A stretch of DNA of 64,000 nt from JBNJGB01 sp051747385 (GTDB lineage: Bacteria; Myxococcota_A; UBA9042; PHBI01; JACKFB01), in NCBI GenBank assembly GCA_051747385.1, contig JBNJGB010000001.1:62001-126000 (forward strand), given 5' to 3'. The notes beneath the pieces are model-generated. The model was not told the DNA's origin, did not search any database, and saw only the letters and a program-made list of their open reading frames with translations. Shown piece by piece: positions 63,734-64,000 of this stretch (positions within the stretch are counted from its first letter, which is position 1; every line of letters starts with the position of its first letter). Both the position numbers and the translations under genes were made by a program.

Positions 63734-63932
63734 GCACACAGGTTCGGCTGACAATGTCGGGTCACCGGCAGGCCCACAGTGAGCACACCGGGCCGAAGCA
63801 TGCCGCCTTCCTTTGCGTCTTCGCGTCTTTGCGCGAGCCCTTCGTCTTGCGACATGTGGCGAACTGTGAGGCGTGGACCCCGGCGCCACCCACTGCTTGA
63901 GGCATGGGTGCGACCGCCGTCCCCGGGGGTGC
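63734..63932. other. intergenic region between the two direct repeats
   Basis: About 200 bases with no convincing gene. It holds an inverted degenerate copy of the repeat core (TTTGCGTCTTCGCGTCTTTG near 63815-63834) and a partial duplicate of the hairpin segment at about 63911-63932. Confidence 0.5.
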
Positions 63933-64000
63933 GACCGCCGTCCCCGGCGGTCGGTGATCTCGCGCCAAGGCGCCAAGCCGCAAAGGCCAACGAACCGCTT
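63933..64000 (+). repeat. 68-bp direct repeat, right copy (reaches window edge)
   Basis: Perfect copy of 63666-63733, 267 bases downstream. It runs to the last base of the window, so the array may continue. Confidence 0.95.

Noticed and set aside
60474..63737. Single 1087-residue minus-strand gene
   Set aside because: The true frame for nadE is different; only the part from 61145 down encodes a plausible exported protein.

Overview
The window is very GC-rich, uses many GTG starts, and has a dense gene layout with frequent GTGA/ATGA stop-start overlaps. Several markers point to the Myxococcota or a close deltaproteobacterial relative: an FHA protein with an AgmX/PglI-type TonB-like C-terminus next to TPR proteins in the order of the Myxococcus glt (gliding/focal adhesion) genes, two MYXO-CTERM-like tails, Hanks-type kinases with the GGMAE glycine loop, a PilZ-like protein, and Cys-rich lipoproteins built from CTGKECGSDGCGGSCGTC-type modules. 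I see no rRNA, tRNA, phage, transposase or CRISPR array; the window looks chromosomal.

Layout. 1-2465 (-): three deoxynucleoside kinases in tandem (one YaaG/dGK-like, two YaaF/dAK-dCK-like), then the 5' part of rluD. 2708-8378 (+): selA, then the ribosome/RNA operon rpsP-khpA-rimM-trmD-SPOUT methylase-rplS-rnhB-yraN. 8388-20641: a small lipoprotein gene (-), then a six-gene envelope cluster (TPR, TPR, TPR, 88-aa periplasmic protein, FHA-TonB, TPR lipoprotein) and an orphan histidine kinase. 20745-31787: htrA-type protease, transaldolase, a Gly-rich giant lipoprotein, an outer-membrane protein, panD, a Ser/Thr kinase, a SpoIID-like protein, and two lipoproteins, one with Cys modules and a somatomedin-B-like segment. 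31797-39463 (-): two very large DUF3857/transglutaminase-like exported proteins, one without the catalytic Cys. 39804-46002 (+): a pseudokinase, KtrB/KtrA potassium uptake, and a truncated HAMP-PAS sensor, probably one operon. 46039-54463: rph, a fused double metalloprotease, an alpha/beta hydrolase with a PilZ protein, recN, an AMIN-like protein and a lipoprotein. 54682-62800 (-): PpsR-type regulator, cystathionine beta-synthase, ROK kinase, asparagine synthetase, an internally deleted glycosyltransferase, an outer-membrane protein, NAD synthetase. 62913-63665 (+): a protein of unknown function with a basic tail.

Repeats stand out. A ~150-170 bp family with a conserved terminal hairpin and a GGCAAG hexamer tract occurs three times, each time between divergent genes (8831, 46853, 50235). 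A 100-bp tandem repeat follows recN and shares its core with a 68-bp direct repeat at the right edge of the window. A 240-bp element with 16-bp inverted ends abuts the asnB stop codon.

The best candidates for new biology are the Glt-like envelope machine with its orphan sensor kinase, the pseudokinase-KtrBA-HAMP/PAS operon, the divergent-promoter repeat family, the in-frame fusion of two sorted metalloproteases, and the in-frame mini-glycosyltransferase. All calls come from reading the sequence and from memory of protein families; no database search was run.
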